In this document: positions 33,098 through 45,128 of the stretch, piece after piece
Layout: the number at the start of each line of letters is the position of its first letter
Position numbering within the stretch: position 1 is the stretch's first letter
DNA from: Warburgia ugandensis
Taxonomy: Eukaryota > Streptophyta > Magnoliopsida > Canellales > Canellaceae
Length of the DNA: 64,000 nt
NCBI GenBank assembly: GCA_035236585.1
Contig: CP141135.1
Span: 5,056,001 to 5,120,000 of the forward strand
Direction of reading: 5' to 3'
Program-made: the position numbers and the translations under genes
Notes under the pieces: model-generated
The model's database searches: none
Told to the model about the DNA's origin: nothing
Seen by the model: the letters and a program-made list of their open reading frames with translations, nothing else

Positions 33098-35685
33098 CTA
33101 CTTATGCTTATAATGTCCTCGCAAGCTCATCCACTCAAGAATCGTAATGGTAGAGTCTACAATCATATAGAATAAACAAGCATTAGTTATTACTAAGCTC
33201 ATATAAAATATAATGTAAATATAGAATTATAAACTATTACCTTTCAATCCATATAGCCAATCTCTCACACAAATCAATGCTTGCACGGTTTCCGGTTTTA
33301 AAGTAGATCTATATTGGTCAAGAACCCGACCACCAACACTAAAAGCAGACTCCGATGCAATCAGATATAGGAATGCTCAAGACATCACGAGCCATGGCAG
33401 CAAGTTCAGATACCTAAAATCAACATTTGAATCAAATATAAATGTAAATAAGATTACGTAAAATAGTGTTTACATGAGATTATTAGTCAAACAACCTCGT
33501 ATTGATTGCCTTTCCGAGAATGCAAGAATGTCTAGCTTTGACTCTTGCAATCTTGGTTCATCTAAATAAAGCTCCAATTGTGATTTTTGCATAGCCAAAG
33601 TACCTCCTTCACCTTCAAATGAATCAAATTCCTAATGCAAATGCAATTATATTATTCAACGTACGATAAGACAATTCATACTTCATAGCAAATTTTAATA
33701 TGCTAAGTAGTAAGCGACATATAATGAAAGATACAATTATAAATAAAATCACCTTCATGACATCTAATACCTCTTGACTATATGACATGTTCTCGTCTAT
33801 CATCAAGACTCGCACCTCTAGCCACTTGTGTAGATGAGGAGGAAGGAATAGGATAAATCTTAACCTTATATTCATTGAAGAGAGAGAATAACTTTTCCCT
33901 AACTTGAGCAAACTCCAAGCAGCCACCGCCAAACAATTTCATGAACGAGAAAACCACAAAGGAGAGCTAAAACCGAGGAACCAACACACATGCAATTGCC
34001 AAAATGGTGCTGAATTCAGACCAAGACTTTGAAAACTTGGCAAACATTTGGGTGGACATACGCTTCATATAGTCATCATCACTTCTCATGTATTGTGTTA
34101 AACTCAAATAAATTACAAATGCTGCACGAAAGTAGAGATTTGCAGTGGAATATTTGGATCCAGAGAACATGCAGTGGCATCATAAAAACCGCCAAAAACT
34201 TCGAAATTTTTGTAGCCTTTTCCCATTCAATGAAAGAAGGACAATGCTTATAATTTGAGTCACTTAGTTCTAAGTGACAAAATGCACGTTGGTAACAAAG
34301 AGCACTTTCAAGCATCAAATACGTTGAATTCCATCTTGTAGGACAATCTTGTCTTAAGCCCTTTTTGTCTCAATTGACATGTGATTCACACACTCTAAAA
34401 ATTTTTGTTTTCTACTTTGTGATGCTTTGACATACTTGATACTCTCTCTAATTTTTTGAATAGCATCATCAATTTCTTTCAAACCATCTTGCACAATCAA
34501 ATTCAAAACATGACAACAACAACGTAGATGAAGGAACTCTCCACCACAAACAAGAGTGTTCCTGATGTTTAATTGATGCCTTAATGACCAACAGAATCAT
34601 TAGAAGAAGCATTGTCTAAAGTGATTGAAAAAATCTTTTTCTCAATCCCCCATTCTACCAATAATGAGTATCACTTTTCTGCTAATGATATTCCATTATG
34701 TGGAGGTGGTAGGAAACAAAAATTTAATATCCTCTTTTGTAAGACCCACTGACTATCTAGAAAATGTGCTGTGAGACTTATATAACCATCAGTAATACAA
34801 GAAGTCCACAAATCCGATGTCAAACTTATGCCGCTAGGTGCCAATTCTAACATCTCTTTTATCTTTCCTTTTTCTCTTTTATACATTCTCGAACATCCGC
34901 TTTATCGTATTTGTACTAACCAAGTGCAAATCCCACGTCCAATATTTCAATAGAGTTCTAATTCCATCATACCCAACAAATTGGAAAGGCAAATCATGCA
35001 TAACAACCGCAGTGCTACTAACTCACGATAAACTTCGTGATCAAACTTATTATCCGAAGCCGCACTTAGTGACACCGACATACTCCCGACTTTGAGATAA
35101 AAGCAACCGGCCTATATCACGAGAAGAGCTCCGTTGACAAGTCTTTATATGACGATTTAAGTTACCAGTACCAAATTTGCTATCGCAAATGTATATTGCA
35201 GAGCACTTCTTGCATTTACACCTTTGCCTTCCATCTTCTGATAGAGGAAGGTGTTCAAAAAATTCCAAACCTGAGACATTAGTTTCCTATGCTTTTTGCC
35301 TCTATTGGATTTTGAAACTAACTCCACGTTCTCCAAATCAGCAAACTCATCATCATCGTTGTTGTGGTGTAGCATATTCAAGTTATCAGAAACATCGGTG
35401 CTCCCAACTTCAACTTGTGCCTATATTGCAAAATGCAAATGACAAAAAAAATTAGTTCACACCGACAAGAAACTAAACACTTCGTAGTTCACCAACAATT
35501 ACTAATAAGTAATAAGTAATAAGGGAAGGGAGTGAGTGAGTGAGACACTGAGACTTGAGAGTTGAGACTCGAGAGTGAGGAAATTGAGAGGAATGAAAAG
35601 AGTCAGACTCATAATTTCATAGAAAAATAACAAAAACAAACACATGACATACCCGTGGTGCTATAGTAGGGGTGCCGCTGCTCAT
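33098..35685 (-). pseudogene. hAT transposase relic with BED zinc finger
   Basis: The start is ATG at 35,685 (MSSGTPTIAPR), then an intron to about 35,421. The BED finger reads CKCKKCSAIYICDSKFGTGN followed by LNRHIKTC. The core includes ISLTSDLWTSCITDGYISLT, AHFLDSQWVLQKRILNFCFL, LESALCYQRAFCHLELSDSN, EWEKATKISKFLAVF, and the C-terminal dimerisation block SESAFSVGGRVLDQYRSTLK then PETVQALIC. A last small exon ends at a TAG at 33,098-33,100. Lesions: a 1-bp loss in a T run splits VWNF from FEHLP, and the frame also changes after the BED finger, after GISLAEK, and just before SESAFS. The family is Ac/hAT, close to plant zinc finger BED domain (RICESLEEPER-like) transposases. It is not functional. 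Confidence 0.92.
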
Positions 35686-35879
35686 CGTGTTAGAACTTAG
35701 AAGGGTTGATGTTTGAACTTGAAGAAGATATCTCGATTCCGGTCCTCTGAGTCCGGAAAGGGAAATCAAACAGATGTAAAATTGTAAATTATAAAAGCAA
35801 ACAGAATCGCAAACCTGCAAGCCTTCAACTTCAACCTTGGGTTGGTAACGTTGGTTATGTTACTTATGTATTACAGTAT

Positions 35880-36115
35880 TAACGGTCCTATATATATATT
35901 TATAAAATATAGTACGGTTATGTATTAACCGCTCCTATATTTAAAAATATAGAACGGTTACTTACTAACCGTCTTATTTTTTGTAAGCTTTAACATATAG
36001 GACGGTTACGGCCTAACCGTCCTATTTTACATAATAATATAGGACGGTTACGGACTAACCGTCCTATTTTACATAATAATATAGGACGGTTACGGACTAA
36101 CCGTCCTATTTTACA
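35880..36115. repeat. Palindromic repeat array B (about 6 units)
   Basis: Units such as TAGGACGGTTACGGACTAAC then CGTCCTA. The last two are identical, with the spacer 'ttttacataata'. It lies immediately 5' of the transposase relic, where a promoter would be. Confidence 0.92.
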
Positions 36116-37194
36116 CATGGTTTATTCCTTCATTACCAATCTGTGAGTGTGACTGTGAGTCCGTGAGACCGTGATCGTGAAGTCCGTGATGTGCCGATTT
36201 TCGCTTTTCAAGTGACTACCGCCTGACAAAGACTGATAGCCTTCTTTCCTCCAATTCCAAACTGGCAAGTGGCAAGTGGAGTTAATGAAAGTTGAAACTT
36301 ACACTTCAATCATTTGTCAAATATTTTGATGCCCCTAGTTATTGTCCTTAATGTTACTTAACTAAGTTAACTTACTTGTTAGATAACTTAGATTATTAGA
36401 TAGTTAGATGTCATGAATCATGATAGATGATCCTAGGTGGGGGCGGGGGGGACCCCTTGTAGACTTGTAGTGGCGGGAAAACAAAATGAAAGTTGAAAAC
36501 TGAAAAGAACATAAAGGTTTAACTTTAACTAATTAATAATTATCTAGGTATACTAACTACTAAGTCAATCTAGAGTCTAATCTAACTGTCTAAGGCAATT
36601 GTTTTGTCTTTTGTATAATTGTATTGTATCATGTAAGTTAAGTAAGCCCAAATCCAATTATCCAACTATAAGCCTATAACTATAAGTTATAAATAACTCA
36701 GATAACCAATTTCTTATCAACCATTTTCAGTTTAGCTACACATTGTCACATGTCAATTGTTACAACTTACAAGTTACACTTAGTAGATAAGTTAACCAAG
36801 TTTTGTAAGTTGTACAAGTAAAAGTGAAGTGAGAGAGAGACTAACTAACTGTCATATATTGTTGTATAAAATTATAAATGCTAATGAATAATGATTTTCT
36901 TATGTTAATTTCACATGTCTCACCAACCAATTGATCTAATATATCTCTTTTCAATCAAATTCATGAATATCATGTATCCAACTCATATAACTCAATATTT
37001 GTTTCTCATTTCTAACTCCCAATTGATGATAATAGATTAGGAATAACTCATTCATGATTCATCCATGATCCTTTGATCCATCATTCATGTAGATATTGTA
37101 GAGTAAAATTTAGTAACTCCTTTAGTAATATCATTCAACATTTGTGTTAATTCAACACACAACTCCTATTCTCTGCTCACATTCTCACCTCACC

Positions 37195-37920
37195 TAATGA
37201 GTTAATTACAATGTTACATAACTAAATAACTAATAACTATTCCCTTGGGACCCTTCCTAGTTCCTATACTATACTCATTATCCTCTAATGAGATAATTAC
37301 ACAACTCTTTCTATACTCATTCTCAAGCTACCGAGTTAATTACATAACTCTGCTTCTATTCTAGTTCAGTTCAGTCATTCTTACCTAATGAGTTAATTAC
37401 ATGATTCTTTCTCTTTCTTTACTTATTATCATTTATCAATGTTATCATCAACATTCAACAACTTTTGAATTGAGTATGAGTTACTTACATAACTTTGCTT
37501 TTTAAGATGATCCTCAAGTGAGATCATCGACATCGATGAGTTAAATACATTATATACATAATTAACACCAACTTTAGTCATCCTCCTCGACCTCAACCTC
37601 AACAACTATGTTGAATTGAATATGATAGTATGAGTTACTTACATAAGTAACATAACTTTGCTTTTAAGCCGATAGATACTCAAGTAACTCAACTCAACCG
37701 AGAAGTCCGAGCCTCGAGATAGTGAGATGAACATAATACATATATGATATATGCCTATATGCTATTGCTCTGTCTTTTTAAGCTCATCCACTATCCTTAA
37801 CTTAAGGAAATTAAGATGAGTTAATTACATAACTCTTTCTCCACTCTATACTTAATGACTAGTTTTATTTAAGGACATCATCAACTAAGATTAATTAAAT
37901 ACATAACTCTTATAGCTTAT
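37195..37920. repeat. Dispersed short palindromes GAGTTAATTACATAACTC
   Basis: About nine copies or near copies of GAGTTAATTACATAACTC (arms GAGTTA and TAACTC), for example at 37,333-37,350 and 37,818-37,835. Variants lie near 37,199, 37,290, 37,388, 37,480, 37,540 and 37,631. They are spaced 50-180 bp apart in AT-rich sequence between arrays B and C. The rest of 36,120-37,925 shows no gene. Confidence 0.7.
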
Positions 37921-37924
37921 ACAA

Positions 37925-38397
37925 CTCCTATATTTCAATATATAGATGGTTATAAACAAACCATCCTATATTTAAATATATTATAGGACAGTTATTTTAA
38001 AACCGTCCTATATTTAAATATATTATAGAACGGTTATTTTGAAACCGTCCTATATTTAATATATTATAGAACAGCTTATTTGAAAACCGTCCTATATTTG
38101 ATTATGTTATAGAACGGTTATTTGAAAACCGTCCTATATTTAAGTATATTATAGAACGGTTATTTGAAAACCGTCCTATATTTAATTATAATTATAGAAC
38201 GGTTATTTGAAAACCGTCCTATATTTAAGTATATTATAGAACGGTTATTTGAAAACCGTCCTATATTTAAGTATATTATAGAACGGTTATTGATAATCCG
38301 TCTTATATTTAAGTATATTATAGAACGGTTATTGAATAACCGTCCTATATTAGTATATCATATAGAACGGTTATTTTAAAACCGTCCTATATGGTTC
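37925..38397. repeat. Palindromic repeat array C (11 units)
   Basis: Eleven units, mostly of 42-44 bp, of TATAGAACGGTTATTTGAAA then ACCGTCCTATATTTAA. Inner units are nearly identical, outer ones more diverged. The open frame at 38,164-38,379 is a translation of the array, not a gene. It lies 5' of the right-hand (+) gene module. Confidence 0.95.
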
Positions 38398-38436
38398 TAT
38401 ACATATAATATATCGTTTTCACTTTTCACTTTTCAC

Positions 38437-39100
38437 CTTGGTCATTCTCAGCCCTAATTTCAATCTTCCAAGTTCCAACCCAACGATCCAATCCAACCTA
38501 TACTGAGAAGTGAGAAGGTGAAAACGACCATTCCTCTTCGATCTTTCACAGATCTAAGCAAAGAAAGGTATGTATTTACGATTTTTTCATCTTTAATGTA
38601 ATTTCGTATACGCTTCACTATACAGAACCGTAAAAAGTAATAAAAGAACACAATCTGATAAAAAAAAAAAAACCTCTATCTGGTTTCTCTGATCCTTGCC
38701 TTGAACTTGTTCTGTCATTTCGTTGTCAAACACCTATTTCTCATATTTTGATTTATGTTGTCTTTCATTTGAGTCCTGAAACGGGGTTTGTTGGGAAAAA
38801 GATGGATGAGCAAAAAAACGGACCCGAAGCCTGGAAGTGGAATGGGATTATGGGAGATATCAGATATGTATGTTCCTCTGACGGAAAAACCAAACATATA
38901 AATTATAAAGGTTCTGAGTCTTCTGACTTTGCCCATAGTTCATTAGTGCTGAATCAGTGAATCCTGATAGATAGGTTCTCAGAGAACTGCATCTCTTGAA
39001 ATAGTCTCCACTCTCCACTGAAATGTAGAGCGGTGATCGAGCAAGAGAAGAAGCAGACGTATGTCGAAGATTGAGGGAGAGAGACATTAAACTAGTTCTT
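38437..39100 (+). other. Possible captured leader and exon fragment
   Basis: A stretch reading VKTTIPLRSFTDLSKER ends at a good donor (AAAG/GTATGTATTT at 38,568). The same segment, with mostly coding-like changes (VETTIPLQAFADPSEEK), sits in the 681-bp hAT-type element at 55,692-56,372. Downstream, 38,802-38,920 reads MDEQKNGPEAWKWNGIMGDI then RYVCSSDGKTKHINYKG, which also looks like host-derived coding sequence. I do not recognise the source gene. Confidence 0.4.
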
Positions 39101-39734
39101 TCTTTTACAAAATGGAAAAAAACATTACCTTTATCTAATTTATCACAAACTAGCTACACTATATCCCAATTTCTTCTTGCCTTAAGGGAGCCCTAGAAAA
39201 AGAACCAAATCAAGAAAAATCTCTCAAAAACTAAATTAACATATCTCATATCTCCATCAAACAATGTCAGATTTTCAACATTTTTGATGTGTTGGAACTG
39301 TTGAAACAAGAGGAATGATTAAGTGATAGTTGACCAAAATAAAAAATAAAGGATGAAGGAACATAACAGATTTTTTAAATTATTATTAGACTGGAATGAA
39401 TGTTTTGAGATAGGAAACTTAATGAAATGGCCAAATCAAGCTACAAATAATGAATGTTATACAAAAACAAAATATCACATTTTTTTTTTCCACTCTGCAT
39501 ACTGGAATGGCATACTTCTAGGGCTATGACACTATGCCAACATCACAAAAAATGGGAACATGCATAATTGCTTGTTTGAAGAGATAGAGGGAGCAACAAT
39601 CTGACCTTGTAGGAGGCTTCCAGTATAGTCTCCACTGACAAATGAAAAATTTGTGATGGTTTTCAAGGGTGCTACTGCTTATTATCCCTGTATAATTGTA
39701 TTCCTCTTTTCTTGTCTAACTCAGTAGTCATTTT

Positions 39735-41900
39735 TATTTTGAAGCAAACATGGAGCAAGTAGAAGAGGTAGGAGAGGTACAAGAAGAACAATTACAACAC
39801 ACAGAAGCAGAACTATCAAGGCTATCAAGCACATGTCCATCAAGAACACCACCGTGGTCGGTGTCAAGAGAAAGGTCGGAGGGGCCCAACGCAAATGGAA
39901 CATATAAATAAGAGAACCTCGCTTGGAATAAAAGAAACAAGACAATTCAACACTAAAGGCCAACCGATTGGTGGTGTTGCACATGCCTATGCTAGCTTCA
40001 TATGTTGCACTTTGTTAGAAGACTTGTGCCGATATCGTTGATCGATTGGAGACATGTATCTCCACAAGTCAAAGATTCAAGATGGGAAATGGTCAAGGTA
40101 TGTAAATTCTTCCTACATATAACATAATATGTCCTTTATATTTATATGTTTTGTTTTTGTTTGCATATGAATCACAATAAGATACACAAAGTTGCCGCAA
40201 TACTCACTAGTTAGTCACTTTAACATGCTTCTTCTTTTGTTTTGTAGTCCGCCTTTGACGTATCTCGATGAGTGCAAGAAGCAAGCCTTGCTAGAGCCGG
40301 TGAAGCTTGGAGGAAATGGAAGAGTGAGCTTGCAAGGAAGTACATACTTCCAAATTCTCATGATCCTTCTACGCTTCACATGGTCCCTCAGTTGTATTCC
40401 CGCTTCATTAACCAGAAGCATGGAAACAATTTGTACAAGATAGGCTATCTCCCGATTTTGAGGTAATCACAACTTGAACTTGCCAAGCTAAATTTTGAGT
40501 CTTGTAATTATTATAATTTATTGTATTTTGAATCTTTGATCACATTACTTTGATGTCCAGGCAAAGCGTATAAAAGGACAAAAGGCTCGTGCACAAAACC
40601 ACACGCCGCACCACCTTTCAAAGGTTGGCTATGCACGATTAGAGGCGTATGTAGTAAGTATATCATGTCACATTCCATTTTTCTAATCATATTAGATTAT
40701 TATTTTTATTAACTATGACTTAGTGTCTCTTATAATCTTATTACAAGAAAGAAGGCCGGGACAACGGATCCCATCGACCGTGCTATTCTATGGAAAATGG
40801 CACATTCGAAAGGGCGTAACTCCCGTACCTTTGCCAACGAGACAACCGCAACAATTGCTTCAAGAATTGTAAGTGGTTTAAGACTTTAAGTTTTATACTT
40901 TTACTTTATTTGCATACCGCCTAGTTAAATACTTTTATACTTTTATACCCTTGCATAGTATATTATTTAAATATTACATATATAATAGTGATTTTATCAT
41001 GATATGATCTTTATGTGTGCGGGAAGAGTTGACCCAAGAACAAGAAGAAAGTGCAACTACGGGGACTCTTAGCATCGGCTGCAAAGGGGGACATCCCGTA
41101 TAGGGCAATGGGCAACAAGAATGAGCACCCTGGCCGGTAAGGGGCCAAGGTCGGGTGTTGTTCCTTCCAAATTTTTCCCCAAACAAAAGGCTCCTACGCT
41201 ACAAGAATTGGAAGAATGGAAGAAGCAAACAGTTGTGGAGATATATAGCATGGTCAAAGATCAACTATTGAAGGAACTCCAAGGTGGCCGAAGAACCTCA
41301 TGTGAGGATGTTGGCGGCCCTCAAGCTGAAGCTCAACCTCAAGTTCAACCAGCAAGAAATAATAATAGCTGCACTCCTACTCCTACTCCTCTATCAGATG
41401 AAGAGGTGGCAGAACAAGTACTCCCAATCAGTGAGGTATGTATATTCACTTGTTTAGTTTTACAATGTTACTTATTTACTTTTGTTTTTAGTTTACACTT
41501 TACATTACATCACTAATTATTATATATATGTCATTTCTCAAATGCAGGTGGGTCAGTGCATGTTGCAGCTACATACATTTGAGAACCATGTGGCTGTGGC
41601 AACACTGTACGAGGTTCGGCCCATGACTTCCGCCACCTTGCATGGTAAGTTGATGCCTCCACACACTAAGCGTGTGTGCATCACTACTGCCATTCAACCA
41701 GATGCTCCCCTTCCATTTCCAGTCGAAGGGGATGATGTTGAAACTGTTGGGGATGCAATTGGATATCATGTGTGTTGGCCAGAGAAACACATAAAACCAA
41801 TGATATCCAATTCCAAGGTACATATATACTAACTGTAGTCATGGCTTCATTTTCTCCTACCTTTTTTTAAGTCCTCCTAAACTGTTCATTGATTAATATT
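39735..41900 (+). pseudogene. Plant En/Spm-type (transposase_24-like) relic
   Basis: Exon-like pieces: 39,750-40,098 (FNTKGQPIGGVAHAYASFI, then a frame change, then RRLVPISLIDWRHVSPQVKD and RWEMVK before donor AAG/GTATGT); 40,248-40,462 (GEAWRKWKSELARKYILPNS); about 40,561-40,655 (KRIKGQKARAQNHTPHHLSK, VGYARLEAY); 40,750-40,868 (DPIDRAILWKMAHSKGRNSR); 41,020-41,435 (LTQEQEESATTGTL, frame change, KGDIPYRAMGNKNEHPG, frame change, then VVPSKFFPKQKAPTLQELEE). The order (RGQPIG, SRW, WRKWK, GRNSRTF, LTQEQEE) is that of plant Ptta/En/Spm-type proteins. At least three frameshifts are visible. The 131-residue open frame at 41,121-41,516 is one intact piece, not a separate gene. 41,545-41,818 continues open (TLYEVRPMTSATLHGK) and may be the linker to the protease. 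Confidence 0.78.
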
Positions 41901-42289
41901 GTCTGCAACATGTCGGACAGTCGGATCACGAAAAGCAGCACAAGGGGCAATTGAAGCAAACCTTGCCGCCAAGAATTCTGGCATAGTGGCAAGTGTAGCC
42001 ACATCCCACCTTCTCGTGTAGTACTAGTTCTATGTTTTTCCATAGTCACTACTCACAAGTCATAAGTCAGTAGTACTAGTTCTTTAGTTCAAAACACTTG
42101 TAAGGTGCTCACTAGTCACTACTCACAAGTCACAAGTCAGTAGTCACAATGTTATTATTGTTATATTATAAAATATTCTAATTTTACCTCACTTTGGGTT
42201 TCTTCTTTTATATCTGCTAGTATATCAAGATATGTCGTATATATTCATTACTAATTTCTAAAATGTTACATGATTACATTTACAAGTGT

Positions 42290-43603
42290 AGGTATCGGTG
42301 GAGGTTCCACCTAACACACCTCCATTCCTAAGGGTACTGCATGTGACCGGCCAATGAAGGCAACACAAATACAATGTACCCTGTAAGGATAGAGGTAGGT
42401 GTGCTTTCAAACGATGTGGTTGAGGTTCCACTCTTCAAGGAAGACCTCATAGCCATATGTAATATGGATCAATTGGAGTACATGCACATCATAGTCTATA
42501 TAGGGTACGTCGTGTAACTGCTCTATTAGAGTTAAGACTTACCAATCAATGTAACATTACTTAATACTTGCTTTTTTAATAAAACTTAATAATTATTTGA
42601 CATTAACCCAAATTTCAAATGCAGGTATTTGCATGATAGCTTGCATAGACTAGAGGTCAAGGACATTTACAAGTTCCTTGACCCTTCTCTTATCTTTCAA
42701 TTGGCCCATTTGCCTAAGGACAAACAAAGTGAAGATATCATTCCTGGTCTCATGACTTGTGCGAAGGGGCAAGCATTACTGATTCCCTACAATAGCGGGT
42801 ACGTTGTAACATAGGTTGCTTAATTATGCCATTTTAATTTCACAATTCATAGTTTCATACACATGAATACTACATCAGTTAAGATTAGAGAAAATTCAAT
42901 TGAACTATTATTTTTATAGGTCCCATTGGATGTTGCTAGGTTAGGATATGCATGGTGGCCATGCAATTTTTTTTTATTCATGTGGAGCACACATTCGGGA
43001 ACACCTTATGGAAATTATAAACAAGTAAGTCTTTATTATTCTTTTTATTATAATATAACTACTCACCTGACAACTATAATAATATTCATAATCTAATGCT
43101 TTTCAATTATATGTGTGTAGAGCATGGTATAAATGGGATGAGAGGGAAGGCATTCACCACCCACCAAAACTCAAGTAGAAGAAGGCCAAGGTACAGTTTA
43201 CTAATTACTGCTCTTTAGACTCTTTCATATAATTTTAAACCCGAACTTGTTGGAAATTATATTTTGAAACTTTTATGTTGTCTTTGGTGGCATTGTTTTG
43301 CAGTGCCCTCAACAAAAATCAGATTGGGAGTGTGGATATTATGTTCTTAGATACATGAGAACCCTCATTCGCAATGGAGTTTCAGTCTCACAATTGAGAA
43401 AGGTAACACTTAGACTTACCGACCAAAGTTGCACTTTTGGTTTGTATATTTCTTGACTTAATTCAAGATTACATGTCTAATCTCTGAACTAAGTTATTAT
43501 ATGTTTCTTGTAGGTGGATTTTGGAACCAAGAGTTACTCCCAGTTGGATCTAGATGATATTAGAATGGAATGGACAGATCATATTATGATTTTTAATTTG
43601 TAG
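42290..43603 (+). pseudogene. Ulp1-like (C48) cysteine protease relic
   Basis: Pieces with matching splice sites: 42,625-42,800 (YLHDSLHRLEVKDIYKFLDP, KGQALLIPYNSG); about 42,920-43,025 (HWMLLG, TAG stop, DMHGGHAIFFYSCGAHIREH); 43,121-43,190 (AWYKWDEREGIHHPPKLK, then TAG); 43,304-43,402 (CPQQKSDWECGYYVLRYMRT); 43,515-43,603 (VDFGTKSYSQLDLDDIRMEW, ending in TAG). The catalytic His (HWMLL), Gln (PQQ) and Cys (DWECGYY) are kept. The Asp that normally follows the strand after HW (usually in an LDS-type motif) is replaced by Tyr (FYSCG), and two in-frame stops occur. Ulp1-like genes are commonly carried by plant CACTA and MULE elements. Here the carrier is bounded by hAT ends. Confidence 0.85.
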
Positions 43604-43759
43604 TTCAGTGATGTAAAATTGTAAATGAATGTATATTATCATTCATGTATATACATTTTACTCAAATATAATACAAAGATCAGTTCATTTCAATGAATGT
43701 GTTCTATTTTTATTTTTATTGAAGTACAACTGTATCAATGTATGTGCTTTCTTTGTTTC

Positions 43760-44080
43760 AAACTTTCAAATTTCAATGATGTGATTGTGAAGTTGGTGTT
43801 TTGATCGAGTAGATGGGTTAATCATCAATTTTCAATGATGGCTTAGATCAGCAGATGGGTTGTATTGTATCATGTATGTACATACAATCTACAAATACAG
43901 TATGGGTGGTTGATATCATATCATGTATTGTATCATGTATTGGAGAAGGAGTCATATATGGAATGGAGGTTGATGATTGAAATTACCGATATATACCGAA
44001 GTTGTAGATATGATTCATATGAATATGATACCAAAAAACTTTCAAATTTCAATGATGTGATTGTGAAGTTGGTGTTTTGA
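43760..44080. repeat. 45-bp direct repeat 276 bp apart
   Basis: An almost identical 45-bp segment containing CTTTCAAATTTCAATGATGT then GATTGTGAAGTTGGTGTTTT is at about 43,760-43,804 and 44,036-44,080, downstream of the Ulp1 relic. It could be a local duplication. The remaining sequence to 44,690 has no recognised gene. Confidence 0.85.
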
Positions 44081-44694
44081 ATGGAGACTGATGGACATCC
44101 CTGCCTATACAGCAATTTCATTCATTTGTCGAGGAATGAGGATAAAATTAAAAATGCCAAAGTTCGGAATGATTGTCTGCATTGGTGCACACTGGGCCTA
44201 TTGACAATTGGAATGATATAGTCATGGAGATGGTGCTAAGTGATTGATATGTTGGGCAATTGTGATGATTGGAGCCCATGATTCTAAGCTACCAAGTTTC
44301 GACAATCGGAACACAATTATTTGTGTGAATAGAAAGAGGGATGAGGAAGTTCCACTAGTTGTAATTATATCATGTTTGCAAGCTTTCACTTATCTCGTTG
44401 CCAATCAAATGTGTTTTATCGAAGCTTGCAACCGGAAGGTCAAGTTGCTTCGGCTTACATTTCAGAAATCCGCTTCATTCGGATCTTGAATCACAGATTT
44501 GGATTATATTTTGTGAATTCTGTTTATAGTTTGTCACTCTCATGTCTTTGCTTTCTTTTCATATTCTCTAAGATGCACCCGAACGAGAACACGGAAGAAG
44601 CTGTTCCTCAGAGAATATCTTTATAGTATATGTGTGAGAATAACTCATTAACTCTTAACAGTGGCTCTAGAAGAACCCTCCATTCTCCAATATA

Positions 44695-44925
44695 ACTTAG
44701 TAATATAGGACGGTTAGTGAATAGCCGTCCTATATAAATAGTAATATAGGACGGTTTGTGAATAGCCGTCCTATATAACTAGTAATATAGGACGGTTTGT
44801 GAATAGCCGTCCTATATATAAGTTATATTATATTTATAACTACTAATATAGGACGGTTTGTAAGTAACCGTCCTATATAATATAAATACTAATATAGGAC
44901 GGTTACTCATGAACCGTCCTATATT
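44695..44925. repeat. Palindromic repeat array D (5 units)
   Basis: Five units of the form ATATAGGACGGTTTGTGAAT then AGCCGTCCTATATA. It lies between the right-hand gene module and the right subterminal GACACG region, mirroring array A. Confidence 0.94.
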
Positions 44926-44944
44926 TTCAAGTGTTAAGGTAATA

Positions 44945-45128
44945 AGGTCATGAGTGGGTCGCGTGTCAAACAGGTAGACACGACGGGTCAAATTCATTGA
45001 CTCGAACACGACACGATTTTTGGCGTGTCAATTTCGGGTCACCCGAAAATGACACGAACACGATAAGACTCGACCCGAACCCGCTAAATTCGTGTCGGGT
45101 TCGAGTCGTGTTATCGTGTCGTGTCATA
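44945..45128. repeat. Right subterminal GACACG repeat region of hAT
   Basis: Clustered ACACGACACG, CGGGTCA, GTGTCGGGTTCGAG and CGTGTCGTGTC words next to the right terminus, mirroring 31,873-32,075. Confidence 0.9.

Noticed and set aside
38164-38379. 71-codon open frame with a repeated IIERLFENRPIFKY pattern
   Set aside because: It is a direct translation of palindromic array C, whose units are near multiples of three here. It has no start context or homology.
37925-38397. Regularly spaced palindromic repeats resembling a CRISPR array
   Set aside because: The spacers are short AT-rich near-copies of each other, the repeat arms are internally palindromic, no cas genes are present and the context is a plant hAT transposon.
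41121-41516. 131-codon open frame as a separate gene
   Set aside because: Its middle (VVPSKFFPKQKAPTLQELEE) is one exon of the transposase_24-like relic. Upstream family motifs lie in other frames, so it is a piece of a pseudogene.
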